DNA of 35,875 nucleotides, from NCBI GenBank assembly GCA_021776825.1, contig JAJFFG010000062.1, positions 1 to 35,875 of the forward strand, read 5' to 3'. Position numbers and translations under genes: made by a program. Under the pieces are notes generated by a model. The model saw nothing but the letters and a program-made list of their open reading frames with translations. It ran no database searches and was not told the origin of the DNA. The stretch comes from Planctomycetota bacterium. Lineage in GTDB: Bacteria; Planctomycetota; JAJSAM01; JAJVHW01. Positions 16,731 to 25,652 of this stretch are shown in pieces; the stretch's first letter is position 1, and each line of letters opens with the position of its first letter.

Positions 16731-18134
16731 ATGATCCGACTCGCGGCTGTGGCTCTCGTCGTGCTCTGTGCGCCTCTCGCATCGGTCTCCTCGGCCGCCG
16801 AAGGCGTGCTCCCGCTCGCCGCGGGCGACCACGTCGAGGGCAGCCTTGACCGCTGCGGTGACCGTCACGTCCTCCGCGTCGACATGGCGCGCGGCGAGCG
16901 CTTCAAGGCGCGCGTGCGGCTGCTGCGCGAGCTCTCGTCCCACGTGACGCTCCGCATGTACGACCCGACCGGGCTCGAGATCAACGGCCGGGCGCGGGTG
17001 CGCTCGCAGAGTTCCAACGTGGTCGTCGGTCCGTTCCGTGTGACGGAGACCGGCGCGCACCACATCCAGCTCGCCACGTTCACGCGCCACGGCATCGGGT
17101 ACGAGGTCCGTACCGCGATCGCCCGCCGGGGCCGGAAGAAGCTGCGCCTCGGTGGGAAGCGCCGCGAGCGGACCGTGACCGCCGCGGCGGGCTCGGTGAT
17201 CCGGGTTCGTGACGCGCGTGGAGACACCCCAATCCGCATCGATCTACCGGGCGGCGGTGGCATCGACGTGCTCCCGGGCACGGCCGCGATGGACGCACTC
17301 CTCGGCGCGGGCCTCACGGTTCCGACAAGCGGGACCGTCACCGTCTCGCTGCCCGAGGGCGGGCGCGCACGCGTGGTCGTGGGCGGCCCGACCCACCGTG
17401 GCGGCGCGTCGATCGACTTCCCGGCGCTACCGCAGGACACGTCGACCGTGTCCGCGTTCTACGGCGACTCCGGCTGGGTGCCCGACCCGCGCCTGACCGC
17501 GGCCGCCGACAACGCCGCCGCGGTGAGCATCACCGGTGAGAGCGTGCCGCTGCCGATGCCCCCCGACATCCTCCGTCTCGGTGACGCCACACCGGCACCC
17601 GCGACGGAGGCCGGCCGCTTCACGCTCGCCGACCCGACCCTCGCGGGCGGCCCGGTCGATGGCGTCGGCATGCCGATCGCGCCCATCCCGACGCTCGCGG
17701 ACGTCGTCGCCAACGGCGAGCAGGAACTCTTCGGCGTCGGTCCGTCCTACTCCTACTCGGTGGACGACCCGGCGCTGGGCGCGCTCACCTACCGCGTGCA
17801 CTTCTCGGTGGGCGGCAGCCCGTCCCTTGCACCGATCGCACTCGACGGCGTCGTCGAGATGCAGTGGACCGTCGTCGGCGACGCGTCCTTCCACCAAGGC
17901 ACGTGGACGCTCACGACCGACGCAGTCCGCGGCGTCGAGGTCCTCGACGGCAGCGAGACCCGCGTCGATCGCTCGTTCCGCACCGTCGCCAGCCGCGCCA
18001 ACGCGTACCTCTCACCGCTCGACGGCACCCCCGCCGTCGGCGAACTCCGCTGGGCCTTCCTCGACACCGGCATCACCTTCGAGCGCCGCGAGATCCACGA
18101 CGGCACCGGCGGCGTCGCGCTGACGATCGAGTAG
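16731..18134 (+). CDS. Exported protein with pre-peptidase-like N-terminal domain, 467 aa
   Basis: ATG 16731 has GGAGG at 6 nt upstream and starts a signal peptide (MIRLAAVALVVLCAPLASVS, cleavage near residue 23). Residues about 25-130 read like a pre-peptidase C-terminal (PPC) beta domain: GDHVEGSLDRCGDRHVLRVD, VTLRMYDPTGLEI and TGAHHIQLATF. The middle is basic and then Gly/Pro/Thr-rich. The last about 110 residues (SLAPIALDGVVEMQWTVVGD ... HDGTGGVALTI) form a beta-rich domain that is partly duplicated at 21686-21844. No enzyme motif is seen; a surface or periplasmic protein is likely. The linker suggests separate folded domains. No named family fits the whole. Confidence 0.78.
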   Translation: MIRLAAVALVVLCAPLASVSSAAEGVLPLAAGDHVEGSLDRCGDRHVLRVDMARGERFKARVRLLRELSSHVTLRMYDPTGLEINGRARVRSQSSNVVVGPFRVTETGAHHIQLATFTRHGIGYEVRTAIARRGRKKLRLGGKRRERTVTAAAGSVIRVRDARGDTPIRIDLPGGGGIDVLPGTAAMDALLGAGLTVPTSGTVTVSLPEGGRARVVVGGPTHRGGASIDFPALPQDTSTVSAFYGDSGWVPDPRLTAAADNAAAVSITGESVPLPMPPDILRLGDATPAPATEAGRFTLADPTLAGGPVDGVGMPIAPIPTLADVVANGEQELFGVGPSYSYSVDDPALGALTYRVHFSVGGSPSLAPIALDGVVEMQWTVVGDASFHQGTWTLTTDAVRGVEVLDGSETRVDRSFRTVASRANAYLSPLDGTPAVGELRWAFLDTGITFERREIHDGTGGVALTIE

Positions 18135-18209
18135 CGGCGCGCGTTCGCCGGAGCATCCGGCCATCGCGATCGCGTGGAGTCGCGGAGTTCACCCGCCCGG
18201 GCCGTCCTG

Positions 18210-18215
18210 TATGCT
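18210..18215 (+). promoter_or_regulatory. Candidate -10 element of the 18239-21642 gene pair
   Basis: TATGCT lies 23 nt before the TTG start, followed by GGAGGG. It is identical to the hexamer before the 16731 gene. Confidence 0.4.
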
Positions 18216-18238
18216 CCCGTCGCGGAGGGCGATGAGGG

Positions 18239-19708
18239 TTGAGTCGGCGATACACGACGATCGCGCTACTCGCGATGCTCGCGGCGGCAGCAGCGGGTGT
18301 CGCGATCCTGTCCGAGGCTCCACACGCGGCGCACGCCGAGGAGACGGACGACGAGATCCTGTCGCTCGTCTGCACGGGCCGCGGAAGGACGCCGGAAGAC
18401 GCCGAGCTGATGGCCCGGCTCGCCGCGCTGCGGAAGTGCGCGCAGACGCTGCTCGGCGAGCGCGTCTTCGAGGACAACGAGAGCGAGCTGAGCGTGCGGC
18501 TGTTCACGCGCCACGACCACTTCGTCGCAGCCGCGGAGTTGCTCTCATCGGAGACGACCCACACCGGTGCGAGCGCACGCCTGGCGGTCGACGTGAGGAT
18601 CGGGCTCGTTCGCGCCGCGGTCGAGGACCTCCGTGAGAAGAAGGTCGTTGCCCCCTCCGTGGCAGCTACGCCCAAGCGAGAGACGCTGATCCGCCCGGCT
18701 CCGCTCCCGCCGCACGCGAACCGCCTGATGAAGCTGAACGACGGCGCGACCCGAACCAAGGACCTCGTCATCTCGGACGCAACGGGGCTCTCGATCGGCA
18801 AGACCGCCAGCACGATCGACTTCCGGCTGCACATGCAGCGCGACCTCGTCGACGGCATGTTCACGGTCATCGAGATGCACTACGACTGCGACGCGAACCG
18901 CAACACGGGGATCGACGGCTACGAGTACGAGACGCGCGCGTCGGTCGGGTCGCGGTTCCGGCCGAACGCGTTCCTACCGAGGACGGGTGCGCCGCAGCCC
19001 ATGTCGCTGGCTCGCGCATCGGACCTCCGCATCGTCGAGCACAGCCAGGTCGGCGGGCGCCAGTGGCGTGCCTTCACGAACTTCAGCTCGCTGTCGGATC
19101 CGCACCTCGGCACGAAGGAGCTGCAGTGGAGCGTGGAGCGCAGCATCCTGCGAAAGTTCGGTGCGCGCTACGCCGACACGGGCATACGGTTCCGTGCCGT
19201 GGTGATGACGACCTGCGCGGAGCACCCCCTCACGTTCGAGTACGACGCCCTGGGCAAAGGTCTTCCCATTCGCGTCGACGGCGCCGTCGACGAGTGGTCG
19301 GGCGGTCCGTACGTCGAGGACCCGCCGAATGAGCTGCACCAGTTGATCCAGTTCCTCGACGTGACGGCGGTGTGGGCGGAGCACGACCGCAGCAGCGTGA
19401 TCCTGCGTGTGGACTTCGCCGCGCCCGGGTTCGCCGATCCACCGTCGGGCGGCGGCGACGTGCGACGCAGGGACCGACTCGTCGTGCGTATCCAGCCCGT
19501 CGGAGAGGACTATATGGAGCCGACCACGGTGTCCGTCCCGGCGGGCCGGCTCTCCACGGTGTCCAACGCAGCCGGCCGGGGGGCAAGCGTCGAGATCGCC
19601 GTGCCCCGCGACCCGCGCCAGACACACTTTCGGATCGCCGTCAGGAGCGAAGCGAAGCGGATGGACGAGATCGGGGACCCGTACACCAACCTGTTCCGGC
19701 TGAAGTGA
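18239..19708 (+). CDS. Exported hypothetical protein, 489 aa
   Basis: The start is TTG 18239, with GGAGGG 9 nt upstream. An ATG at 18232 is in another frame. A signal peptide covers residues 1-33 (TTIALLAMLAAAAAGVAI). Residues 40-125 look like a small alpha/beta domain of the type found in LPP20 or FlgT-like proteins (LSLVCTGRGRTPEDAELMAR...). A beta-rich part follows with a calcium-site-like or CBM-like loop, EMHYDCDANRNTGIDGYEYE. Near residue 340 is IRVDGAVDEWSGGPYVEDPP, the sort of 'DG-x-x-D-W' strand seen in CBM9-like domains. It is probably a periplasmic or surface protein; carbohydrate binding is only a guess. Its stop overlaps the next start by 4 nt. Confidence 0.75.
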   Translation: MSRRYTTIALLAMLAAAAAGVAILSEAPHAAHAEETDDEILSLVCTGRGRTPEDAELMARLAALRKCAQTLLGERVFEDNESELSVRLFTRHDHFVAAAELLSSETTHTGASARLAVDVRIGLVRAAVEDLREKKVVAPSVAATPKRETLIRPAPLPPHANRLMKLNDGATRTKDLVISDATGLSIGKTASTIDFRLHMQRDLVDGMFTVIEMHYDCDANRNTGIDGYEYETRASVGSRFRPNAFLPRTGAPQPMSLARASDLRIVEHSQVGGRQWRAFTNFSSLSDPHLGTKELQWSVERSILRKFGARYADTGIRFRAVVMTTCAEHPLTFEYDALGKGLPIRVDGAVDEWSGGPYVEDPPNELHQLIQFLDVTAVWAEHDRSSVILRVDFAAPGFADPPSGGGDVRRRDRLVVRIQPVGEDYMEPTTVSVPAGRLSTVSNAAGRGASVEIAVPRDPRQTHFRIAVRSEAKRMDEIGDPYTNLFRLK

Positions 19709-21642
19709 ACCGCTCGTTTCCCCACACAGTGCCGCTCGTGGCCGTGGCGCTCGTGGTCGCGTTCGTCGCGGCGACCGCAGCGCACTCGCAGGAGAAGCCG
19801 CCCGCCGAGAGCGGCGGAACGGTGACCGAGCTGCCTGCCGTGATTAGCGGAGCCCGGACACTCGACGGCCACTATCGGATGACCCGCGACTTGCGCGTGT
19901 TGAAGGGCGGCGTTCTTCGAATCGCCGCGGGGACCGTCATCGAGATCGCCGGCCGCGACGCCCGGGCCGAAGGGGCGTCGAAGCGATTCTGCGAGATCTC
20001 GATCGAGGGCCGCCTGATCGTGGACGGCACGGCGGCCGATCCCGTCGAGTTCCGTGGCGAACGGCGGGCCAGGTGGCTCGGCATCCGACTCATGAACGAG
20101 CGGGAGCGGGCGCCGAAGGACTCGGGGCTGCGTGGGTTCAAACTGCGTGGCGCCGTCGCCGGGGTGCAAGTCTCGGAGGGACGTCCGCAGATCGACCGGT
20201 GCGTGTTCACGGACTGCCGGGTCGGCGTCGTTGCCGGACGCACCGTCAACGATCAGGGCGCGCGCATTCAGCTCGCCCTCGCACCACGACCCGAGATCTC
20301 GGACTGCGTCTTCACGCGCTGCGGAATCGGCGTTCTGACTGAGCTGGACGCGTCGCCGCACGTCCTGCGGAGTTCGTTCCTCGACTGCCCGATCGGCGTC
20401 GGAAACGAGGCGCGCATCGCGAGCGTGTTCCCGGTCAAGGGTCTGGGTGCGCGCGTCCATCGCTCACTGTTCGTCCGCAACCAGTGCGGCATCCTGGGCT
20501 CTGCGGTCGTGCAGGACTCGATCTTCCTCTCGAACGACGTGGTGCTCCGCGTGACCGACTTCCACGACCGATTCTCGCAGAACGTCGAGCGGCTGTCTTG
20601 GCGCGCGAACGTCATGTGGAACAACGCGCGTCTCGCGCTCGGCGAGTCCGACTTCGGTGGCGACCACATCATCGAGAACCCGCTGCTCGAGGGGGTCCCA
20701 CCGGCCGGAGCCGAGCAGGATCTCACGGCGCCGCTCGCCGTCGCGCTAGCGGAGAGCTCCCCGGTGCGTGGGCGAGCGACTGATGGCGGAGATCCCGGCC
20801 CGAGCGGACGAGCACCCGCGGGCCGCAAGCGCCGGGCCTGGACTCCGCTGGGTACGCGACTCGAGTCCGTGTTCGCCGCCGCGCCGCTCCCGAAGGACGT
20901 GAAGATCCACACGGCGGCCACGTCGATCACTCCGTCGGTGCTGAAGGCGAATCGCGCACTTCGACAGGGACCGTTTCGGTGGTCGGTGTTCGACGTGGGC
21001 GCGCAAGGGGCGTTCGCTCCGTCGCCGTTTCTGTTCCCAGGGGGCGAGGAGTGTGTGGTCTCGTTTCCGTTCTCGATCTCGGGAGCCGAAGGAGACAGCG
21101 CCGAGCTGGAGATCAACGTGGACGGAGCGGTGCGCGTCTGGGTGGACGGCAAGAGCGTCACGGTGGGCGCCAAGCTCCAGCGGTTCGGCAGCCGCGGCAC
21201 CCACGCGCCGATTCGCGTCGGCAACGGTCGCCACGAGGTCTCGCTCCGATGGAGACGGCTCAGCCGGGATGCGCTCCTCGGCGTGGCGGTCGCGCCACCG
21301 CCGGGAGGCGTCACCGAGAGTGGGCTCGCCGGCGCGCCCGACGTCGCGAGTCTCCGCGCCGTCCCGGTGCGGTACCGCGCGGACTTCCTGGGGTATCGCA
21401 TCGATACGCCGACGCACTGGGCCGATCTCGACAAGCCAGGATCGGTGAGTCTGGTCCTCTCGGACGACCGGGAGCTCGACTTGTCGCCGCTTGGGCGCAC
21501 CACGAACGAGCGCGGCGCCGAACGGGTCCCTCTGCCGGAAGGCATCGCCGCGGGCGAGGGCGACCTCGTGTTCCGCGGACTCCGCGACCCGCGGGGACGA
21601 CTGCTCCGAGGTCAGCCGCTCAGGATATCGCTCGAGCGATAG
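19705..21642 (+). CDS. Exported right-handed beta-helix protein, 645 aa
   Basis: GTG 19705 overlaps the previous stop (GTGA), giving translational coupling. A signal peptide occupies residues 1-28 (VPLVAVALVVAFVAATAAHS). Residues about 60-270 show short beta-helix turns: PQIDRCVFTDCRVGVVAG, PEISDCVFTRCGIGVLTE, HVLRSSFLDCPIGVG, VHRSLFVRNQCGIL, VQDSIFLSN. They form a parallel beta-helix like that of carbohydrate-active or surface proteins, with a cysteine ladder. A Pro/Arg linker separates it from a beta-sandwich around residues 440-530 (AELEINVDGAVRVWVDGKSV), similar to PA14-like or carbohydrate-binding folds. No catalytic residues are recognised. With the 18239 product it may form a secreted pair. 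Confidence 0.75.
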   Translation: MNRSFPHTVPLVAVALVVAFVAATAAHSQEKPPAESGGTVTELPAVISGARTLDGHYRMTRDLRVLKGGVLRIAAGTVIEIAGRDARAEGASKRFCEISIEGRLIVDGTAADPVEFRGERRARWLGIRLMNERERAPKDSGLRGFKLRGAVAGVQVSEGRPQIDRCVFTDCRVGVVAGRTVNDQGARIQLALAPRPEISDCVFTRCGIGVLTELDASPHVLRSSFLDCPIGVGNEARIASVFPVKGLGARVHRSLFVRNQCGILGSAVVQDSIFLSNDVVLRVTDFHDRFSQNVERLSWRANVMWNNARLALGESDFGGDHIIENPLLEGVPPAGAEQDLTAPLAVALAESSPVRGRATDGGDPGPSGRAPAGRKRRAWTPLGTRLESVFAAAPLPKDVKIHTAATSITPSVLKANRALRQGPFRWSVFDVGAQGAFAPSPFLFPGGEECVVSFPFSISGAEGDSAELEINVDGAVRVWVDGKSVTVGAKLQRFGSRGTHAPIRVGNGRHEVSLRWRRLSRDALLGVAVAPPPGGVTESGLAGAPDVASLRAVPVRYRADFLGYRIDTPTHWADLDKPGSVSLVLSDDRELDLSPLGRTTNERGAERVPLPEGIAAGEGDLVFRGLRDPRGRLLRGQPLRISLER

Positions 21643-21664
21643 ACACACCGTGGTCCTACCGTCC

Positions 21665-21844
21665 ATGGGTCAATTCGCCCGCGGGTCCCTCGCGCCGATC
21701 GCGCTCGACGGCGTCGTCGAGATGCAGTGGACCGTCGTCGGCGACGCGCCCTTCCACGAGGGCACGTGGACGCTCACTACGGACGGCATGCGCGGCGTCG
21801 AGGTCCTGGACGGCACCGGCGGCGTCGCACTGACGATCGCGTAG
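21665..21844 (+). pseudogene. Duplicated C-terminal fragment of the 16731 gene with internal deletion
   Basis: Positions 21686-21814 match 17823-17951 without gaps at 116 of 129 nt. From there the sequence jumps to the match with 18105 onward (GGCACCGGCGGCGTCGC... to the stop), leaving out 153 nt, which is 51 codons and in frame. Both breakpoints lie in GACGGC, so slippage or recombination between these repeats explains the loss. From ATG 21665 a 59-codon frame remains open (MGQFARGSLAPIALDGVV...). It has no signal peptide and no Shine-Dalgarno. It is best seen as a decayed duplication, though a short product cannot be excluded. Confidence 0.7.
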
Positions 21845-21960
21845 CGCGACAGCGTCGCACCGAGCGCGAGCTTCCGTGGGGTCGGCGGTCCTCGATCACA
21901 CCCTGGACGTGGGGTCATCTCCAGTCCCGTCTCCGTCGAGACGGATGCCGGAGAAGCGAG

Positions 21961-22569
21961 TCAGTGGATGTGAATCGAGCAGCCCGCGGCAGCGGCGGCG
22001 CAGGCCAATTCGTACGCGGCATCCCACGAGTGTGTGTCCTTCAGGCGCACGAGGCGCTTGCCGTTCACGCCGTGGATCTCGATGACCGGTTCGACTCCGG
22101 CGCGCGGCCAGCCAATCCTCTGCAGGCGGTCACGGATCGCGGCGCTCGGGTCCGTCTCCACCTCGCCACCATCGACTCCGACCCGCAGCGCACCCGCGAC
22201 CAATGCCCCTCCTGCGATCGATCCCAGCGTGGCGAGGGACTCCTTGGCGCGCGCCCAACCGGTCATGTCGACGGTGTCGATGGTCGACCACGGGAACTCG
22301 CGCGTACGGAAACGCGACACGAGCGCGATGCCGTCCTCACGGATCTTCAGCCGGCCGTAGATCGCGTCGACGTCGCGGAGCGTCCAGGCGAGACCGCCGA
22401 CGAAGCAGGCCAGGATCAGCCCGGTCTGGTTCCGCGCCGTGCCGTCATCGACGGCCACCGCCCACGCCAGGAGCGGGATGATCGCCGCACAGAACAGCAC
22501 GGCCAGGCGTTGGTTCCGTGCGGTCTTCCCGCTCGGACGAAACTCGGTAGGCGCGCTCGAGACCACCAT
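21961..22569 (-). CDS. Hypothetical membrane protein with PH-like domain, 202 aa
   Basis: ATG 22569 has GGAGGTG 5 nt upstream. Two membrane helices sit near residues 25-41 (RLAVLFCAAIIPLLAWAVA) and 48-64 (GLILACFVGGLAW). They are followed by IYGRLKIREDGIALVSRFRT and REFPWSTIDTVDMTG. This arrangement, two helices and then a strand-rich part with a W-x-x-I turn, is common in bacterial PH-domain (YdbS/YcxB-like) membrane proteins. The rest includes GVEPVIEIHGVNGKRLVRL and a final helix that ends in CSIHIH. Function is unknown. Its candidate promoter, TACGGT at 22652-22647, lies about 78 nt upstream. Confidence 0.7.
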   Translation of the reverse strand: MVVSSAPTEFRPSGKTARNQRLAVLFCAAIIPLLAWAVAVDDGTARNQTGLILACFVGGLAWTLRDVDAIYGRLKIREDGIALVSRFRTREFPWSTIDTVDMTGWARAKESLATLGSIAGGALVAGALRVGVDGGEVETDPSAAIRDRLQRIGWPRAGVEPVIEIHGVNGKRLVRLKDTHSWDAAYELACAAAAAGCSIHIH

Positions 22570-22640
22570 GCTGCCACCTCCGATGAGGGACGGAGTGCGA
22601 ACGACTCGGTCGACCCGACGATCGCCCAGTCGAACGCGTC

Positions 22641-22656
22641 CGCCACACCGTACCAG
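22641..22656 (-). promoter_or_regulatory. Candidate promoter core, CTGGTACGGTGTGGCG
   Basis: On the minus strand this 16-mer precedes the PH-like membrane gene. It shares GGTACGGT and TGGCG with both arms of the 58-nt inverted repeat (772-785 and 2187-2174). Confidence 0.4.
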
Positions 22657-22711
22657 CCCCGAAGTGGTGCGCACCCGCCGCCGAACGGTCCCGCCCACCG
22701 CGCCGGCGGGG

Positions 22712-24799
22712 CTACCAGCCGCGGAGGCGGTGGAGCAGGGTCCGTAGTCGGTGGAGCTGCCGGTCGCCGCGCATCCACGTGCCGGTGCTGCGGATTACGC
22801 CACGGGCGTCGAGGGCACACCAGGTCGGCGCAGTCACGCCGGGGATGTCGGCGGCGTCTCGGGTGTGCACGCGCCCGGGGAGGACGCCCTCCCACGCGAC
22901 GGCGACCTCTTCGGCGTCGGCCGGGACCACGACGCGCACCCGCGCCGCGTGATCGGCCGGTCCCACGAACTTCTTCGTCTGGCCAAGAGTCGCCACGACG
23001 TCGCGCTCGCCTGCCCCGCCGCTCGCGTCGTTCGGCAGCACGAGGAGGATCGTGCCGAGCGGGTCCGTGGGGACATCGGTCACGCGCCGCCCGATCCAGC
23101 TCGCCCGCGACGTCGTCGAGAGTCGGTCGAGCGTGAGCGTGAGGTCGGTGGCGTCGACCCGTCGCGCCGCACGCAGATCCCGGAGCTCGGCCACACCCTC
23201 GGTGAGCAAGAAGCCGATGTGTCCCGCGAGAGGAAGCCCGGTCGCGCTGCGGAACGAATGCACGTCAGCGCCGTCGATCTGCACGCGCACGGTCGGCCCC
23301 GACACGTGCACGACGAGCTCGTACCCGCGGCTCGGGGCCGTCACCTTGGTGCGGCGCGACGGCTCCGTGACGCCCCAGTCCGCGTTGCGGAAGTCGTCGA
23401 TGCGGACGGTCACGTCGTCTGCGGAGCCGGGTCCCGACGGCGATGGCGTGGCGCCGCTCTTCAGTTCGATCAGCGTTCCACGATCGGCGCGAGTCCGACC
23501 GACGACGACGCCGAGTGTCGTGCGGGCCGAGCGCGGCACGACGTGCGCTCGCAGCGTGTACGCGGCGCTCCACGCCTGCTGCGTGCAGACGAACACGGGC
23601 CGCACGGTGCCCGCCTCGTCCGCGGCGCTCTCGCTGGCCTCACGCGCTCCGGCGGACTTCCGGCCGAGGACGAGGTCGTACGGCTCACGCGCGGCCCACG
23701 GCGCTCCCGGCGTGGCGTTCGCCGCGTTCCATGCGTCGGCGACAAGACCGGCAGCGACCAACCCGATGGCCGGTTCGGCGACCTCTGCCGCTTCCGCCGC
23801 GCTCGTCGCCCCGGCGAGTCGGCGGAGTTCGTTCAGTTCCGCCTGCAACACCGCCGTCGCGCGCGGAAGCGACTCGGCGCTCTTCGCGATCTCGGCCTCC
23901 AGCACAGCCAACAGCGGCTTCAGTGCCCGCGCAACGTGCTGCGCGGTCGCCGTCTCCCGCGGCGCAACGGACTCGCCGAGTTCAGCGCGACACAGTTCCT
24001 CGGCCCACGCGGCGTCGGCCTGTCCCGTGCCATCGAGCGCCGCCACGACTGCGGCGAGTGCGGCGCGTGTGGGCTCGTCCACCTCACGGGACCAGGCGTA
24101 CGCGCGGGCCACGCCCTCGGCGTCGCCGATTGCCGCGAAGAAGCGCCCGGCCTCCGCGGCGTGCACCTCTCCGAACTCCGGAGCGGCATGCCGCACGCGG
24201 TGCGGCGGATGCGTGCTGCGATCGAACAGTTCCTGGTCGTAGGCACTCGAGAGTTCGGCCGCGTCGGGGCCGGGAGGACCTCGATGGTGAACGGCATCCT
24301 GCTCGGACTCGCGATTCTGGGCGATCCACTCCTGGCGCCACGGCGCGGAGGTCCCGCCCGTGACGTCCTTCAAGAAGGCGCTGAACCGTTTCGCAAAGGC
24401 GTCGAGTCCGTCTGCGCGCCCACCCTTGCCGTCGGCCAGGAACGACGTGAAGCGCGTCACCGGATCGCGACTCGGCGCCTCGAGATGGTTGGCCAGATAC
24501 TCCGTCACACGGGCGGCGTAGGCCTCCGGCTCCCGCTTCACGAAGTAGAGCCAGAGGGCATAACCGACGTTGTACGCGCGCGCCCAGAGGAGCGTCTGCC
24601 CCTCGCCCTCCATGGCCGCATCGCCGCGGACGAGACGGATGGTGCCGACCCGGCCCTCGAACGGATCGCTCCCGATCCAGCGCGCGAGCCGCCGATGTGC
24701 GTGCTCAGCGTCGACGGCGACCATTGCCGTCGAGCGCAGTCCGCACACGGACTCGATGCGGTAGAGCCCGTCTGGCGAGGTCACGAGGGCGGGCCTGAC
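22712..24799 (-). CDS. C-terminal part of a large exported protein split by a frameshift
   Basis: Coding character begins at about 24800 (RPALVTSPDGLYRIESV), while upstream in the same frame the translation turns Arg/Ser-rich. The upstream frame carries the missing N-terminal part. This part has about 695 codons. Residues near YNVGYALWLYFVKREPEAYA resemble the helical end of DUF1570-like peptidase-associated proteins. A helical region rich in Ala and Glu follows. A beta-rich segment (YELVVHVSGPTVRVQIDGAD ... GHIGFLLTEG) resembles the laminin-G-like/DUF1080 fold. The end (GTILLVLPNDASGG... APTWCALDARGVI) has a thioredoxin-like look without a CxxC. These domain suggestions are tentative. No HExxH motif is seen. 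Confidence 0.65.
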   Translation of the reverse strand, partial: VRPALVTSPDGLYRIESVCGLRSTAMVAVDAEHAHRRLARWIGSDPFEGRVGTIRLVRGDAAMEGEGQTLLWARAYNVGYALWLYFVKREPEAYAARVTEYLANHLEAPSRDPVTRFTSFLADGKGGRADGLDAFAKRFSAFLKDVTGGTSAPWRQEWIAQNRESEQDAVHHRGPPGPDAAELSSAYDQELFDRSTHPPHRVRHAAPEFGEVHAAEAGRFFAAIGDAEGVARAYAWSREVDEPTRAALAAVVAALDGTGQADAAWAEELCRAELGESVAPRETATAQHVARALKPLLAVLEAEIAKSAESLPRATAVLQAELNELRRLAGATSAAEAAEVAEPAIGLVAAGLVADAWNAANATPGAPWAAREPYDLVLGRKSAGAREASESAADEAGTVRPVFVCTQQAWSAAYTLRAHVVPRSARTTLGVVVGRTRADRGTLIELKSGATPSPSGPGSADDVTVRIDDFRNADWGVTEPSRRTKVTAPSRGYELVVHVSGPTVRVQIDGADVHSFRSATGLPLAGHIGFLLTEGVAELRDLRAARRVDATDLTLTLDRLSTTSRASWIGRRVTDVPTDPLGTILLVLPNDASGGAGERDVVATLGQTKKFVGPADHAARVRVVVPADAEEVAVAWEGVLPGRVHTRDAADIPGVTAPTWCALDARGVIRSTGTWMRGDRQLHRLRTLLHRLRGW

Positions 24800-24800
24800 C

Positions 24801-25388
24801 GTCGACCGCCTTGCGGAGCCGTTCGACGACGGCATCACGGTCCACCGCGCAGCGCGCGATGGCGGCCTGGAACGGCTCCGTACCCGCCGCGCGGTTCGCT
24901 GGTGTGGTACCGGCGAGTTCGGCCGCAATCCGTCGGAGTCGTCGGGCCACCCCCGCGTGTTCAGGATCACGCAGCGGCTTGGCCAGCTTCGCGAGTGCGT
25001 TCAGGGCGTTGGCCCGCTTCTTCGCCAGCGCCGTCGCTGTCTTGAGTGCCGCCTTCGCCCCGGGGGAGGCCCGCGGCGGCGCCTTCACCTTCCCGCGCGC
25101 ATCGACGGTGCGGCGCGCAAGGAGCAGTGCGCGTACGAGCGTCTCGTCGGCATCGTCGCCGGACAGCGCCAGCAGATCACCGAGCAGGTCGAAGGACGTC
25201 GGATCGAGCGCCAGCGCGTCGAGCAGGACCTGCCGCGCGTTCGACACGTCGCCGGCGGCGGCGTGGGTCGCTGCCGCCTTACGGGCCTGCGCGATCTCCG
25301 ACTTCGCATCGCCGCCGAGCGCCAGCACGCACGACAGGAGCACAAACGACGTGGCAAGGAGTCTGCGCACCATCCCTCCCCGGGACAT
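24801..25388 (-). CDS. N-terminal part of the frameshifted exported protein (TPR-like)
   Basis: ATG 25388 (MSRGGMVRRLLATSFVLLSC) has GGGAGG 12 nt upstream; an ATG at 25373 directly abuts GGGGAGGG. Residues 6-28 form a signal peptide; LLSC could be a lipobox, but hydrophobic residues continue past it. Then come helical pairs with tetratricopeptide spacing (HAAAGDVSNARQVLLDALAL, FDLLGDLLALSGDDADETLV), and a Lys/Ala-rich helix. Good coding ends at VVERLRKAVD, after which this frame becomes Arg-rich and stops at 24705. Skipping one base at about 24800 joins it to the C-terminal part, giving about 890 aa. Either a real frameshift mutation or a sequence error would explain this. Confidence 0.65.
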
Positions 25389-25652
25389 CCCTACGCAGAA
25401 CCTCCCTACGCAGTGCCTCAACGAGCGAGACGCCATCAGGTTCGCGCGACGCCGGACGAACGTCCAGTCCCCGCACGCGAGGCGATGGGAGAACTCCGGC
25501 AACAGAACTGCGCCTGGCGCCGCCTGGCGCATCGCTGGCCCGCGTGCGGCGATGCGGCTGTGACGGACGACGACGCGTTCTCCGGCGAGTATCGTTGCAG
25601 AGAGTCGATGCGAATCGATGCAACCCTCGTCGCTCTCGCGGTCGGCGCCGCG

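Noticed and set aside
13918..16782. Very long minus-strand open frame extending upstream of the DUF1579-like gene
   Set aside because: It is antisense to the aldo/keto reductase and TM-helix-repeat genes. It is full of Arg, Glu, Gln, Asp and His, typical of the reverse strand of GC-rich genes. Only the last 182 codons are real.
25387..25413. Direct repeat CCCTACGCAG twice near the start of the exported protein gene
   Set aside because: Only two copies with a 5-7-nt gap; too little to call an operator or an array.
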